A stretch of DNA of 7,844 nt from Candidatus Altarchaeum sp. CG2_30_32_3053 (GCA_001873845.1 MNZY01000233.1:1-7844), one strand, 5' to 3'. Shown: positions 1 to 6,466, numbered from the stretch's first letter. Numbers and translations are program-made. Notes: generated from the letters alone by a model not told the origin.

Positions 1-66
1 GCAGAAAAAAAGTGCATTGTATGCGGCAAAAAAGGAAAGGTTGCGCGTATCGGAAAGACATACTAA
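1..66 (+). CDS. 3' end of an upstream gene (partial), zinc-ribbon-like tail; possibly prolyl-tRNA synthetase
   Basis: Frame 1 is open from the first base to a TAA at 64-66 and gives a 21-residue tail, AEKKCIVCGKKGKVARIGKTY. It contains a CxxCGK knuckle (Cys5, Cys8) and ends in Arg-Ile-Gly-Lys-Thr-Tyr. Its composition is far more protein-like than that of the overlapping frame. Archaeal and eukaryote-type prolyl-tRNA synthetases carry a C-terminal zinc-binding domain whose last Cys pair is followed by a short stretch ending in a C-terminal Tyr. The tail resembles that arrangement from memory, but 21 residues cannot prove it; another protein ending in a zinc ribbon is equally possible. No start is visible because the gene begins outside the window. 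Intergenic hairpin repeats begin about 35 bp after the stop, which fits a gene end here. Confidence 0.5.
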   Translation, partial: AEKKCIVCGKKGKVARIGKTY

Positions 67-80
67 AACATGTGAAAATA

Positions 81-94
81 AAAGTAACTATTCA
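81..94 (+). repeat. 14-bp motif, left arm of a long-range inverted repeat
   Basis: AAAGTAACTATTCA occurs here and again at 255-268 through the tandem duplication. Its exact reverse complement lies at 778-791. The two orientations bracket nearly the whole hairpin array. A degenerate direct copy (AGTAACTGTTTAGAG) sits at 861-875. The arms could be ends of a repeat cassette, but no target-site duplication was identified. Confidence 0.6.
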
Positions 95-174
95 GAGGGT
101 ATTTTCAAAATGTTCCGAACATTTTGTAAATCTCCGAACGATAGTGAGGTGATTTTCAAAACGCAAAGTTTTGA

Positions 175-240
175 GCAGAAAAAAAGTGCATTGTATGCGG
201 CAAAAAAGGAAAGGTTGCGCGTATCGGAAAGACATACTAA
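175..240 (+). pseudogene. Duplicated gene-tail fragment within the 174-bp tandem repeat
   Basis: This is an exact copy of bases 1-66, including the CxxC tail and the TAA stop (238-240). It is in the same frame as the first copy because 174 is a multiple of three. A TGA at 172-174 lies directly upstream in frame and there is no start codon, so as assembled this copy cannot be translated as part of the parent gene. If the left-hand copy is an assembly artefact, this copy is instead the real 3' end of the upstream gene. Confidence 0.5.
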
Positions 241-564
241 AACATGTGAAAATAAAAGTAACTATTCAGAGGGTATTTTCAAAATGTTCCGAACATTTTG
301 TAAATCTCCGAACGATAGTGAGGTGATTTTCAAAACGCAAAGTTTTGAAAATATACTGAAAATCTTTGAGATTTTCAATCTTTAAAAATCTTTGAGATTT
401 TTAAATACTAAAACCTTCGGTTTCAATCTTTAAAAAATCTTGGGATTTTTTAAATACTAAGAATCTACAAGATTTTCAATCTTTAAAAATTTACGGAATT
501 TTTAAATGATAGCGAAGCGAACTTATTTTAAAATCCAAAAGGATTTTAAAATCTCCGAGCAACT

Positions 565-625
565 GCGAGGTGATTTTCAAATTCGTAGAGAATTTGAAAA
601 GACACGAACGAAGTGAGCGTATTTT
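565..625 (+). repeat. 61-bp dispersed repeat, copy A
   Basis: This stretch matches 3548-3608 with three differences in 61 positions (586/3569, 610/3593, 614/3597). It comprises a linker end GCGAGGTGA, a hairpin with 11-bp arms (TTTTCAAATTC and GAATTTGAAAA) and the linker GACACGAACGAAGTGAGCGT. None of the differences falls in the stem: one is in the loop and two are in the linker. Confidence 0.9.
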
Positions 626-777
626 TAAAACGAAATTTTAAAATACTGAAACCTTTGGTTTCAATCTTTAAAAATCTATAAGATTTTCAATCTTACAAAA
701 ATGAGTTACGTTTTTATAAATACACGAACGAAGTGAGTGTAAAATCAAAAAATTTACTATTGATTTTTTGGGATGGT

Positions 778-791
778 TGAATAGTTACTTT
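778..791 (-). repeat. 14-bp motif, right arm of a long-range inverted repeat
   Basis: TGAATAGTTACTTT is the exact reverse complement of the motif at 81-94 and 255-268. It lies just after the last hairpin of the array and before the AT-rich, hairpin-poor DNA that leads to fttA, so it marks the right border of the array. Confidence 0.6.
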
Positions 792-804
792 ATTTATATC
801 TAAA

Positions 805-856
805 TTTAATTAATTTATTGGTATTTAAATTTTAATTAATTTATTGGTATTTAAAT
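805..856. repeat. Two exact 26-bp tandem units in an AT-rich spacer
   Basis: Bases 805-830 and 831-856 are identical; each contains TTTAATTAATTTATTGG followed by TATTTAAAT. The pair is flanked by a 7-bp inverted repeat, AGTTACT (783-789) and AGTAACT (861-867). It lies about 365 bp upstream of the fttA start and could be a local replication-slippage product or a binding-site duplication. Function unknown. Confidence 0.85.
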
Positions 857-1163
857 TTTTAGTAACTGTTTAGAGAATATATTTATTTTATTTACTCCCT
901 TTCATAATTATTTTTCATAATTTGTGTATTTGTGTTGGTTTATTATTTAAGTTATTCCTGAACAAGTACAAATCATAAGCACGATTTTTTAACTGGTCTA
1001 TTATAATATTATGTGCTCTTTTAATTATTGCCCTATTACATAGGATTAGATTACAATTTGCATTATGTTTATTGTGTTATGTTATTGCACTTCATATATG
1101 TTAATCTATTAAGCATCAGGCATATTTATTTTTTTGATTAAATTTAACTATTCTTAACAGCAA

Positions 1164-1192
1164 GAAAAGAAAAAGAAAAAGAAAAAGAAAAA
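1164..1192 (+). repeat. GAAAAA microsatellite just upstream of fttA
   Basis: Four perfect GAAAAA units (1169-1192) preceded by GAAAA (1164-1168) form a pure-purine tract on the coding strand, ending 28 bp before the ATG. It is not a normal Shine-Dalgarno sequence (no GGAGG or GGTG core). It could form an unstructured leader or simply be a slippage-prone tract. Confidence 0.8.
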
Positions 1193-1220
1193 TAAGTAAA
1201 GTTCTAATACAAAGATTAAG

Positions 1221-3179
1221 ATGGAATTTAAAGATATAAAGCGTATCGTAGAGCAACAGTTGGGAAATAAAGTAACAAAGGTTGTTCCTGAGGGTCCGAG
1301 GATCGTAGTTTATGTGGATGATAGAAAACATTTTGCGGAGCATTTGGATGAAATAAAGGAACTGGCGTTACAATTGAAAAAAAGAATAATATTAAGAGGT
1401 GGTGTGTCAGGTCTTTTGGATCCGCAGGCGACAATTAAAAAAATAAAGGAGATAATTCCTGAGGATGCAAATATAACAGAAATAAATTTTGACCCGTATT
1501 TTGAAAATGTATATATTGAAGCAGAGAAGTTGGGAATGGTCATAGGCAAACACGGAGAGACACTAAATGAGGTCTGGAAACAGACCGGGTGGAATGCCCA
1601 GGTCATAAGAAAGCAGCAGATTAACGCAGAAATTGTTGACAGCATAAGAAAAACAATTATGGGGATAAATATGGAAACACAAAGAACAATAAATTTAGCA
1701 AAGAAAAAGGAATGGAAAGAACTTTTTGAATATCCAAAAAATTTAATGCATGAAAGACAGGAAATTTTACATGACATTGGCTTTAAAATTTATCGTTCTC
1801 CTTTATCACCTCCTGATTGGGTGAGGATTATGCCTTTGGGAGGGGCATCCGAAGTCGGAAGATCTACATTCCTACTCAAAACACCTGAAAGCAATATATT
1901 GCTGGACTGTGGAATAAATGTTGCCGCACAGGACAAAAACAGATTTCCTGATTTCAGAGCGGCTGACCTGGCAATAGATAAATTAGATGCTGTTGTTATT
2001 TCACACGCACACATGGATCACTGCGGATTTCTTCCGTATTTATTCAAGTATGGATACCGCGGACCCGTCTATTGTACGGAACCAACCAGGGATTTGATGA
2101 CTCTGCTTTTACTTGATGCAATAAATATATGGGAGAAGAATGAAGAAAAAGCATTATATTCTGCAAAAGATATAAGAGAAGTAATCAAGCATACAATTAC
2201 TCTTGACTATAATGAGGTGGCAAATATAACTCCTGACATGAAACTGACACTTTATAATGCAGGTCATATTCTTGGCTCTTCTATGGTGCATATTCATATT
2301 GGAGAAGGCATGCATAATCTTGTTTATGCAGGAGATATGAAATTTGGTGATGTGCGATTACTGGAGCCAGCGCAGGCACATTTTCTCAGGGTTGAAACGC
2401 TTGTAATTGAAGGAACTTATGGAGGTAAAGACGATGAACAGCCAAGCAGAAAAGATGCAGAAGAAAATCTGATAAAGCAAATACAGGAGACGATTGAAAG
2501 AAAAGGAAAAATTTTAATACCTGCATTTGCTGTCGGAAGATCGCAGGATGTTATGCTCGTACTGGAAAGATACAGGGAAATTAATGTGCCCATATATCTG
2601 GATGGAATGATTTGGGAAGCAACAGGAATTCATACAACTTATCCTGAATATTTAAATTCTTATTTAAAAAATCGCACTTATAGTGGAGATAATCCGTTTT
2701 TATACGAAAATTTTCATAAAGTAGGGAGTATAAAAGAAAGAGAAGAAATAATAAATTCTCCTGAGCCGTGTATTATAATTACTACTGCTGGGATGATGAC
2801 AGGTGGCCCGGTTTTGGAATACCTGAAGGGCTTAAGCGGTGATGAAAAGAATACCCTGGTATTTGTAGGGTATCAGGCAAAGGGCTCTCTTGGAAACGAT
2901 ATACAAAATGGAGCGAACGATGTTGTTTTACCTGATAAAGAAGGAAAGGCGAAAAGATATGAAATTAAGATGCAAATTTCAACCGTTGACGGATTTTCGG
3001 GACATGCGGATAAAAGGCAGCTTTTGGGCTACCTGAAAAAGATAAATCCCAAACCAAAAAAGGTCTTTGTCGTTCACGGCGAAAAAGAGAAATGTGTAAA
3101 TTTTGCATATGCAATAAATAAATTTTTTAATATAGATGCATCTGCTCCGCAAAATTTTGACGGATTGCGAATTGCTTAG
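1221..3179 (+). CDS. fttA: Archaeal cleavage/termination factor aCPSF1 (FttA), KH-MBL-beta-CASP ribonuclease
   Basis: This 652-residue protein has the full aCPSF1 architecture. Two N-terminal KH domains cover about residues 1-150, with the GKHG motif at 109-112 in the second. They are followed by a metallo-beta-lactamase fold interrupted by a beta-CASP domain (about 391-585). All expected zinc/catalytic residues are visible: His262, His264, Asp266 and His267 in HAHMDH, His349, Asp372, Glu397 (motif A), His595 in SGHADK (motif B) and His619 in VHGE (motif C). In archaea this family is a 5'-3' exo- and endoribonuclease that works at U-rich 3' ends with RNA polymerase and Spt4/5 to terminate transcription. 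An in-frame TAA at 1197-1199 makes the ATG at 1221 the most upstream start available. No Shine-Dalgarno sequence precedes it. The length is close to the usual 630-650 residues and the gene looks intact and functional. It converges on lonB. Confidence 0.97.
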   Translation: MEFKDIKRIVEQQLGNKVTKVVPEGPRIVVYVDDRKHFAEHLDEIKELALQLKKRIILRGGVSGLLDPQATIKKIKEIIPEDANITEINFDPYFENVYIEAEKLGMVIGKHGETLNEVWKQTGWNAQVIRKQQINAEIVDSIRKTIMGINMETQRTINLAKKKEWKELFEYPKNLMHERQEILHDIGFKIYRSPLSPPDWVRIMPLGGASEVGRSTFLLKTPESNILLDCGINVAAQDKNRFPDFRAADLAIDKLDAVVISHAHMDHCGFLPYLFKYGYRGPVYCTEPTRDLMTLLLLDAINIWEKNEEKALYSAKDIREVIKHTITLDYNEVANITPDMKLTLYNAGHILGSSMVHIHIGEGMHNLVYAGDMKFGDVRLLEPAQAHFLRVETLVIEGTYGGKDDEQPSRKDAEENLIKQIQETIERKGKILIPAFAVGRSQDVMLVLERYREINVPIYLDGMIWEATGIHTTYPEYLNSYLKNRTYSGDNPFLYENFHKVGSIKEREEIINSPEPCIIITTAGMMTGGPVLEYLKGLSGDEKNTLVFVGYQAKGSLGNDIQNGANDVVLPDKEGKAKRYEIKMQISTVDGFSGHADKRQLLGYLKKINPKPKKVFVVHGEKEKCVNFAYAINKFFNIDASAPQNFDGLRIA

Positions 3180-3240
3180 AAATACTTAAATTTAAGGGAT
3201 TATAACAAAATAACAAAATAACCGAGAGATTGTTTAAGAC

Positions 3241-3252
3241 CTTTATTTTTAA
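3241..3252 (+). terminator. Candidate U-rich transcription terminator of fttA
   Basis: CTTTATTTTTAA is the first T-rich run downstream of the fttA stop, about 60 bp after it. Archaeal termination depends on U-rich tracts in the nascent RNA, assisted by FttA. A hairpin with 10-bp arms (3276-3285/3289-3298) follows shortly after. Position and composition are the only support. Confidence 0.3.
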
Positions 3253-3275
3253 TACTATCCTGCTTGTGCCCGGAG

Positions 3276-3800
3276 TTTTAAAAATTTCATTTTTAAAATC
3301 AGGACAATCCCGAAAATCGCTCGGAAATTAAATAAATTTAAAATCGCGAGGTTGCCATTTTCAAATCCATAAAACATCTAAAAATCTCCGAACAAAAGTG
3401 TTACAAAGCCATGGTAGTATAAATCTCATACTTCTTTGTGTTTCTGTGTGAGGAATTACATTTTAATTAGCCATGAGTTTCCCACCCCAGCGTAAAAGTT
3501 TGGGCGTAATTTTCAAATCCCAAAGATTTGAAAATATCCAAACGATGGCGAGGTGATTTTCAAATTCGCAGAGAATTTGAAAAGACACGAACAAAGCGAG
3601 CGTATTTTCAAAATCAAAAGATTTTGTAAATATCCGAGCAACAGCGAGCGTATTTTTGTTTTTAAGCATAATTAATTTTGTAAATTTTTAAAATTACTCG
3701 TCCATTTTTTGATGGTGGGAAAGAAAGGATTATCTAAACAATCAACTGAAATCTTCGGTTTCAATCTTTCAAAATACTGATTGCTGATGGTATTTTGAAA
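3276..3800. repeat. Second mosaic hairpin/linker array
   Basis: Perfect or near-perfect stems are 3276-3285/3289-3298 (10 bp, loop TTC), 3509-3519/3525-3535 (11 bp, loop CCAAA), 3557-3567/3573-3583 (11 bp, loop GCAGA), 3609-3615/3620-3626 (7 bp, extended by 5 bp past one mismatch), 3673-3679/3690-3696 (7 bp), 3747-3753/3757-3763 (7 bp with one T-G pair, loop TTC) and 3767-3777/3790-3800 (11 bp, 12-nt loop). Linkers match those of the left array, for example the stretches at 3537-3556, 3584-3604, 3633-3652 and AGAGCAAAGCGAAC at 3803-3816. Position between convergent genes would suit a bidirectional terminator or RNA 3'-end protection role, but that is inference. Confidence 0.85.
3548..3608 (+). 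repeat. 61-bp dispersed repeat, copy B
   Basis: This is the partner of 565-625, with 58 of 61 positions identical and the same orientation on the plus strand. It includes the 11-bp stem (3557-3567/3573-3583) and the linker GACACGAACAAAGCGAGCGT. The pair shows that the two arrays share recent ancestry rather than being independent AT-rich palindromes. Confidence 0.9.
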
Positions 3801-3856
3801 TGAGAGCAAAGCGAACATATTTCACCATCTCACGGATTTAAAAATATGAATCCCTT

Positions 3857-6466
3857 TCAATTTGCTGCTTTATTTATTTTCTCCATTATTTTCTTATTAT
3901 CTTTGAATGCATACTTAATCACATCAACAATTGTTGTAACAGGAATAATTTTAATTTTTCCCTCGTATCGTTTTTCTAACAGCACATCTTTCTCATTACT
4001 CTTTGGAATTATAACCCCTTTAAGCCCTGCATTTATCGCCGCCTCAATTTTTTGTGTTATTCCTCCCACAGGCAGTACTTCTCCCCTTACAGTAAGCGAG
4101 CCGGTTATTGCAACTTCCTGATATATTCCAACATGTTCAAGCGCAGATATCATTGCTATTGTTACTGCAATAGATGCAGAATCACCTTCAACACCTTCGT
4201 ATGTCTGCAGGAATTGCACATGAATATCGTAGTTTGAAATTTCTTTTCCCATAAAAATTTTAATAATTGCAGACACATTGGTTATTGCTTCCTTTGCGAT
4301 TTCTCCAAGCTTTCCCGTTGCTATTATTTGTCCTGTTCCTTCACTTGACGATGGTGAAACCTCGGCAACAATCGGTAAAACCATTCCCACATCTCCGAAA
4401 ACAGCCAGCCCATTTGCTCTTCCAACACTTATGCCTTTTGTCAGGATTACTTCGTATTCTTTACGTTTATCCATGTAAATATCACCGATTTGCCCTTCAA
4501 GTGTTCTCGCTATTTTTTTTGCATCAAATACATCATTTACCTCTACAAATTTATGTTTTCTTTTTATTGCCAGGTCCCCGGATGCTCTTATCAGTCCCCC
4601 CAGTTCCCTAAAAATCAGTGTTAACTTTCCCTTCATTCCGGCTCTTCTTTCTGCTTCTCTGATTATTACATCAACGGATTCTTTTGTAAAATGAGGAATT
4701 TTTCCGTCTTTTATTACCTCCTGAGCAACAAATCTGACTAATTTTCTTCTGTTGTCTATTGTATCCGGCATCGTATTATCCAGATAAATTTCATAACCAT
4801 ATCCCCTTATTCTGGATCTTAATGCCGGATGCACGTGTTCCATATCCACCAGATTTCCCGCGGCAACCAATATAAAATCGCACGGAACCGGATCACTCAT
4901 TACCATTGCGCCGCTGCTCATTTCACTTCTTCCAGTTATTGAAAGTTGTTTTTCCTGCATGGCAGTAAGTAAATCCGCCTGTGACTTTCCCAATGTTGAA
5001 ATTTCATCAATGTAAAGTAAACCTTTGTTGGCTTTATGTATCATTCCGGCCACAACCCTTAAATGCGGGGGCGTCCCTAATCCACCGGATTGCAGTGGGT
5101 CGTGCTTAACATCACCAAACAATGCACCTGCATGCGAACCGGTTGCATCAAAAAAAGGCGCATGTTTTTTGTTTGCATTGTCAACAATTACCTTTGGCAC
5201 ATTTCCACGGGTTGGTACGCCCATCATCTGCCTGAAATTCATTCCCTGAAATAGCAGTAAAAACATTCCGACGAGCATCGGTGCAAAAATAATAGTTGAA
5301 TCTATCTGAATATAATGAGTCATTGCATAAAAATAGATTGCCAAAGGAATAATAAAGAAAACAATAATGTAAAGAAATGTTTTACTTTCTCCTGAAGAAG
5401 ATGTTCGTGTGTTTTCGGCAAATTTTTTAACATTTTTTTTTCCTTCACCGGCCTTAACAACCTTTATTTTAGGATTATTTTCATCTTCAAAATTTCTAAA
5501 AGAAAGAATATCCACTAATTCTTCAACAGGGAGTAATTCAGCCATTGCTTTGGCAAGCATTGACTTTCCTGTTCCTGGATCACCGATGAGCATTATGTGT
5601 CTTCTCTGGATTGCCGCATTTTTTATTATATCAACGGCCTTATATTGTCCAATAACCTGGTCAATTGTTTTTTTTGGTATTGGAATTTCCATGGTTGTTA
5701 CATACTTCTCAAAAATCTCAGGATTTATATCTTCAATATTTTCTACTATGTTTGCTTGTATTTTGCCTTCGTATATGTTTAACTTGCCATTTTCTTCTTT
5801 TAAAATGTATTCGTATGTCTTGCCACCTGAGATTTCTAAAACTACCTTCTTTTCTGTTTTATTAAGTTTAAGGGTAATTGAATCCGAATTTTTGTTTTTA
5901 TTTGTAACATTTATTGTTTCCATGTTTCTGCTTTTCTTGATTTCTGCATTCTCTGTCCACTCTATTTTTAGATTGTCTTTCAAGAATTTTAGAAGTTGCC
6001 CGTTGTCTTTTTCAGGAACATCATCCCAGCTAAACAAATACTTGCATTCTTTCGTTTCTTCGGTCTCATCTGCTTTTTTGCCTTCTTTACCTTTATTATC
6101 GCTCGCAATTATCTTTTCCAGATCATCTATATATCCTTTAATATCTTTTCCAAATTTATAGATCTTTGTCTTGCCCTCTTCTTCTTTTAAAAGGTATTTG
6201 CGAGTCTTTTCTCCTGAAATTTCAATGATTGATCTGCCTTTTTTTTCATTAAATTTAAATTCAATTGAATTTTTATTATCTAATTTGTCAATAACAAATA
6301 TAATTTTACCATCATCGCTTTTTTTGATTTCTGCTGTCTTTGCCCACAATATTTTCATATCATCCTCTAAAAATTTCAGAAATTTCTCACTGTCGTTTCC
6401 GGGAATATCCTTCCATCTGAATAAATACTTTTTGTCCATATCTATTACTTCTGTTGTTTCGCTCAT
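3857..6466 (-). CDS. lonB: Membrane-anchored archaeal LonB protease with duplicated novel N-terminal domain
   Basis: This 869-residue ATP-dependent protease has Walker A GDPGTGKS at 295-302, two transmembrane segments (about 363-382 and 391-409) between Walker A and Walker B, Walker B LLYIDE at 483-488 and sensor-1 AAGN at 535-538. The Lon proteolytic domain has Ser763 in EGDSAS and Lys806, 43 residues apart as in known Lon dyads. The insertion of membrane helices in the AAA+ module is the hallmark of archaeal LonB, which degrades unfolded and regulatory proteins at the inner face of the membrane. Usual LonB proteins are about 620-660 residues. The extra length here is an N-terminal part of about 245 residues holding two similar 91-residue domains. 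The ATG at 6466 lies 2 bp after the hmgA stop, with no Shine-Dalgarno sequence, so translation may be coupled. An internal start at Met10 is possible but would not remove either repeat. The stop is TGA. Confidence 0.96.
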   Translation of the reverse strand: MSETTEVIDMDKKYLFRWKDIPGNDSEKFLKFLEDDMKILWAKTAEIKKSDDGKIIFVIDKLDNKNSIEFKFNEKKGRSIIEISGEKTRKYLLKEEEGKTKIYKFGKDIKGYIDDLEKIIASDNKGKEGKKADETEETKECKYLFSWDDVPEKDNGQLLKFLKDNLKIEWTENAEIKKSRNMETINVTNKNKNSDSITLKLNKTEKKVVLEISGGKTYEYILKEENGKLNIYEGKIQANIVENIEDINPEIFEKYVTTMEIPIPKKTIDQVIGQYKAVDIIKNAAIQRRHIMLIGDPGTGKSMLAKAMAELLPVEELVDILSFRNFEDENNPKIKVVKAGEGKKNVKKFAENTRTSSSGESKTFLYIIVFFIIPLAIYFYAMTHYIQIDSTIIFAPMLVGMFLLLFQGMNFRQMMGVPTRGNVPKVIVDNANKKHAPFFDATGSHAGALFGDVKHDPLQSGGLGTPPHLRVVAGMIHKANKGLLYIDEISTLGKSQADLLTAMQEKQLSITGRSEMSSGAMVMSDPVPCDFILVAAGNLVDMEHVHPALRSRIRGYGYEIYLDNTMPDTIDNRRKLVRFVAQEVIKDGKIPHFTKESVDVIIREAERRAGMKGKLTLIFRELGGLIRASGDLAIKRKHKFVEVNDVFDAKKIARTLEGQIGDIYMDKRKEYEVILTKGISVGRANGLAVFGDVGMVLPIVAEVSPSSSEGTGQIIATGKLGEIAKEAITNVSAIIKIFMGKEISNYDIHVQFLQTYEGVEGDSASIAVTIAMISALEHVGIYQEVAITGSLTVRGEVLPVGGITQKIEAAINAGLKGVIIPKSNEKDVLLEKRYEGKIKIIPVTTIVDVIKYAFKDNKKIMEKINKAAN
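5771..6043 (-). other. LonB N-terminal domain repeat 2 (residues 142-232)
   Basis: This is the second 91-residue copy, from KYLFSWDDVP to NIY. It is separated from repeat 1 by a highly charged linker of 38 residues (104-141, rich in Lys and Glu) that looks disordered. It is followed after about 20 residues by the start of the conserved LonB core (EKYVTTMEIPIPKKTIDQVIGQ begins near 253). Being next to the AAA+ entrance suggests substrate recognition or adaptor binding, which is inference from position only. Confidence 0.8.
6158..6430 (-). other. LonB N-terminal domain repeat 1 (residues 13-103)
   Basis: This 91-residue segment runs from KYLFRWKDIP to KIY. It aligns without gaps to repeat 2 with 45 of 91 identical residues. 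Shared features are a KYLF-W-D-P opening, LKFL-D, a W followed by AEIKKS, an EISG-KT turn and an LKEE-GK-IY close. Predicted pattern: short helix (about 24-38) then alternating beta strands. It has no signal peptide or membrane segment, so it should lie in the cytoplasm ahead of the AAA+ ring. I do not know a named family; I have a faint memory of similar sequences as stand-alone or fused segments in uncultivated methanogen-related archaea. Confidence 0.8.

Larger units (their letters stand above)
1..348. repeat. Exact 174-bp tandem duplication (two units)
   Basis: Bases 1-174 and 175-348 are identical on reading base by base. Each unit holds the putative gene tail (66 bp), an AT-rich stretch with the motif AAAGTAACTATTCA, a 9-bp-stem hairpin (arms CAAAATGTT and AACATTTTG) and one of the conserved intergenic linkers. 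The right boundary falls inside the arm of a hairpin: the final copy has the full 11-bp stem (326-336 with 342-352), while the first copy keeps only 7 bp. The first unit begins exactly at base 1. Confidence 0.95.
101..770. repeat. Intergenic mosaic array of short perfect hairpins joined by recurring linkers
   Basis: At least a dozen short inverted repeats follow one another with little space between them. Stem arms are 106-114/118-126 (9 bp), 326-336/342-352 (11), 357-364/370-377 (8), 381-390/396-405 (10), 411-415/419-423 (5), 429-439/444-454 (11), 462-466/470-474 (5), 482-491/497-506 (10), 525-536/541-552 (12), 574-584/590-600 (11), 623-630/636-643 (8), 647-653/657-663 (7), 671-677/681-687 (7) and 721-725/737-741 (5). 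Loops are mostly 3-5 nt (TTTGA, TTC, GCAAA, GTAGA); the last is 11 nt. Stem sequences differ while linkers such as TCAATCTTT, AAATACT, GACACGAACGAAGTGAGCGT and CTCCGAGCAACTGCGAGGTG recur. The architecture resembles bacterial REP/BIME mosaics, though I do not recognise the family. The region has no credible gene. Confidence 0.85.
792..1220. other. AT-rich gene-free leader region upstream of fttA
   Basis: About 430 bp between the hairpin array and fttA hold no credible open frame or RNA gene that I can recognise. The region contains the 26-bp tandem repeat, scattered T-rich runs and several TATA-like stretches (for example CATATATG near 1093-1100 and TATTTATTT near 1123-1131). I cannot decide which of these serves the fttA promoter. 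The minus-strand open frame that overlaps 1116-1343 is low-complexity sequence opposite the purine tract and fttA, not a gene. Confidence 0.6.
3180..3856. other. Convergent intergenic region between fttA and lonB
   Basis: These 677 bp separate two genes that point at each other, so they must contain terminators for both. No credible gene is present. A 68-codon minus-strand open frame at 3463-3669 runs straight through hairpin repeats and is rejected. The first 80 bp are AT-rich with T runs; most of the rest is hairpins and linkers of the same family as the left-hand array. Confidence 0.8.

Noticed and set aside
17..385. A 122-codon plus-strand open frame with an internal protein repeat
   Set aside because: Its length comes from an exact 174-bp duplication, which keeps frame because 174 is divisible by three. 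It translates hairpin and linker repeats that recur in other intergenic DNA, and frame 1 gives a better gene tail.
101..770. CRISPR array
   Set aside because: There is no constant repeat with unique spacers of even length. The constant parts are short linkers of mixed sizes and the variable parts are self-complementary stems; no cas genes are present.
900..1110. Possible small RNA or tRNA gene in the fttA leader region
   Set aside because: No cloverleaf, conserved tRNA boxes or strong long stem could be found; only a weak AGCAC/GTGCT pairing over a long AT-rich loop is present.
1116..1343. A 75-codon minus-strand open frame with Phe/Leu-rich sequence
   Set aside because: The apparent hydrophobic segment is the complement of the GAAAAA microsatellite, and the frame overlaps the start of fttA in antisense.
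3463..3669. A 68-codon minus-strand open frame
   Set aside because: It runs through the hairpin repeats and linkers of the second array, including the 61-bp dispersed repeat, and has no recognisable protein features.
3834..3853. Small 5-bp hairpin (GGATT/AATCC) with a T run as a lonB terminator
   Set aside because: The stem is short with a 10-nt loop, and it lies only a few bases past the stop. In DNA this AT-rich it is expected by chance.
5409..6161. A 250-codon plus-strand open frame rich in Ser, Phe and Leu
   Set aside because: It lies entirely antisense to lonB. Its composition is what the complement of a Lys/Glu-rich coding region gives, and no family motif is visible.
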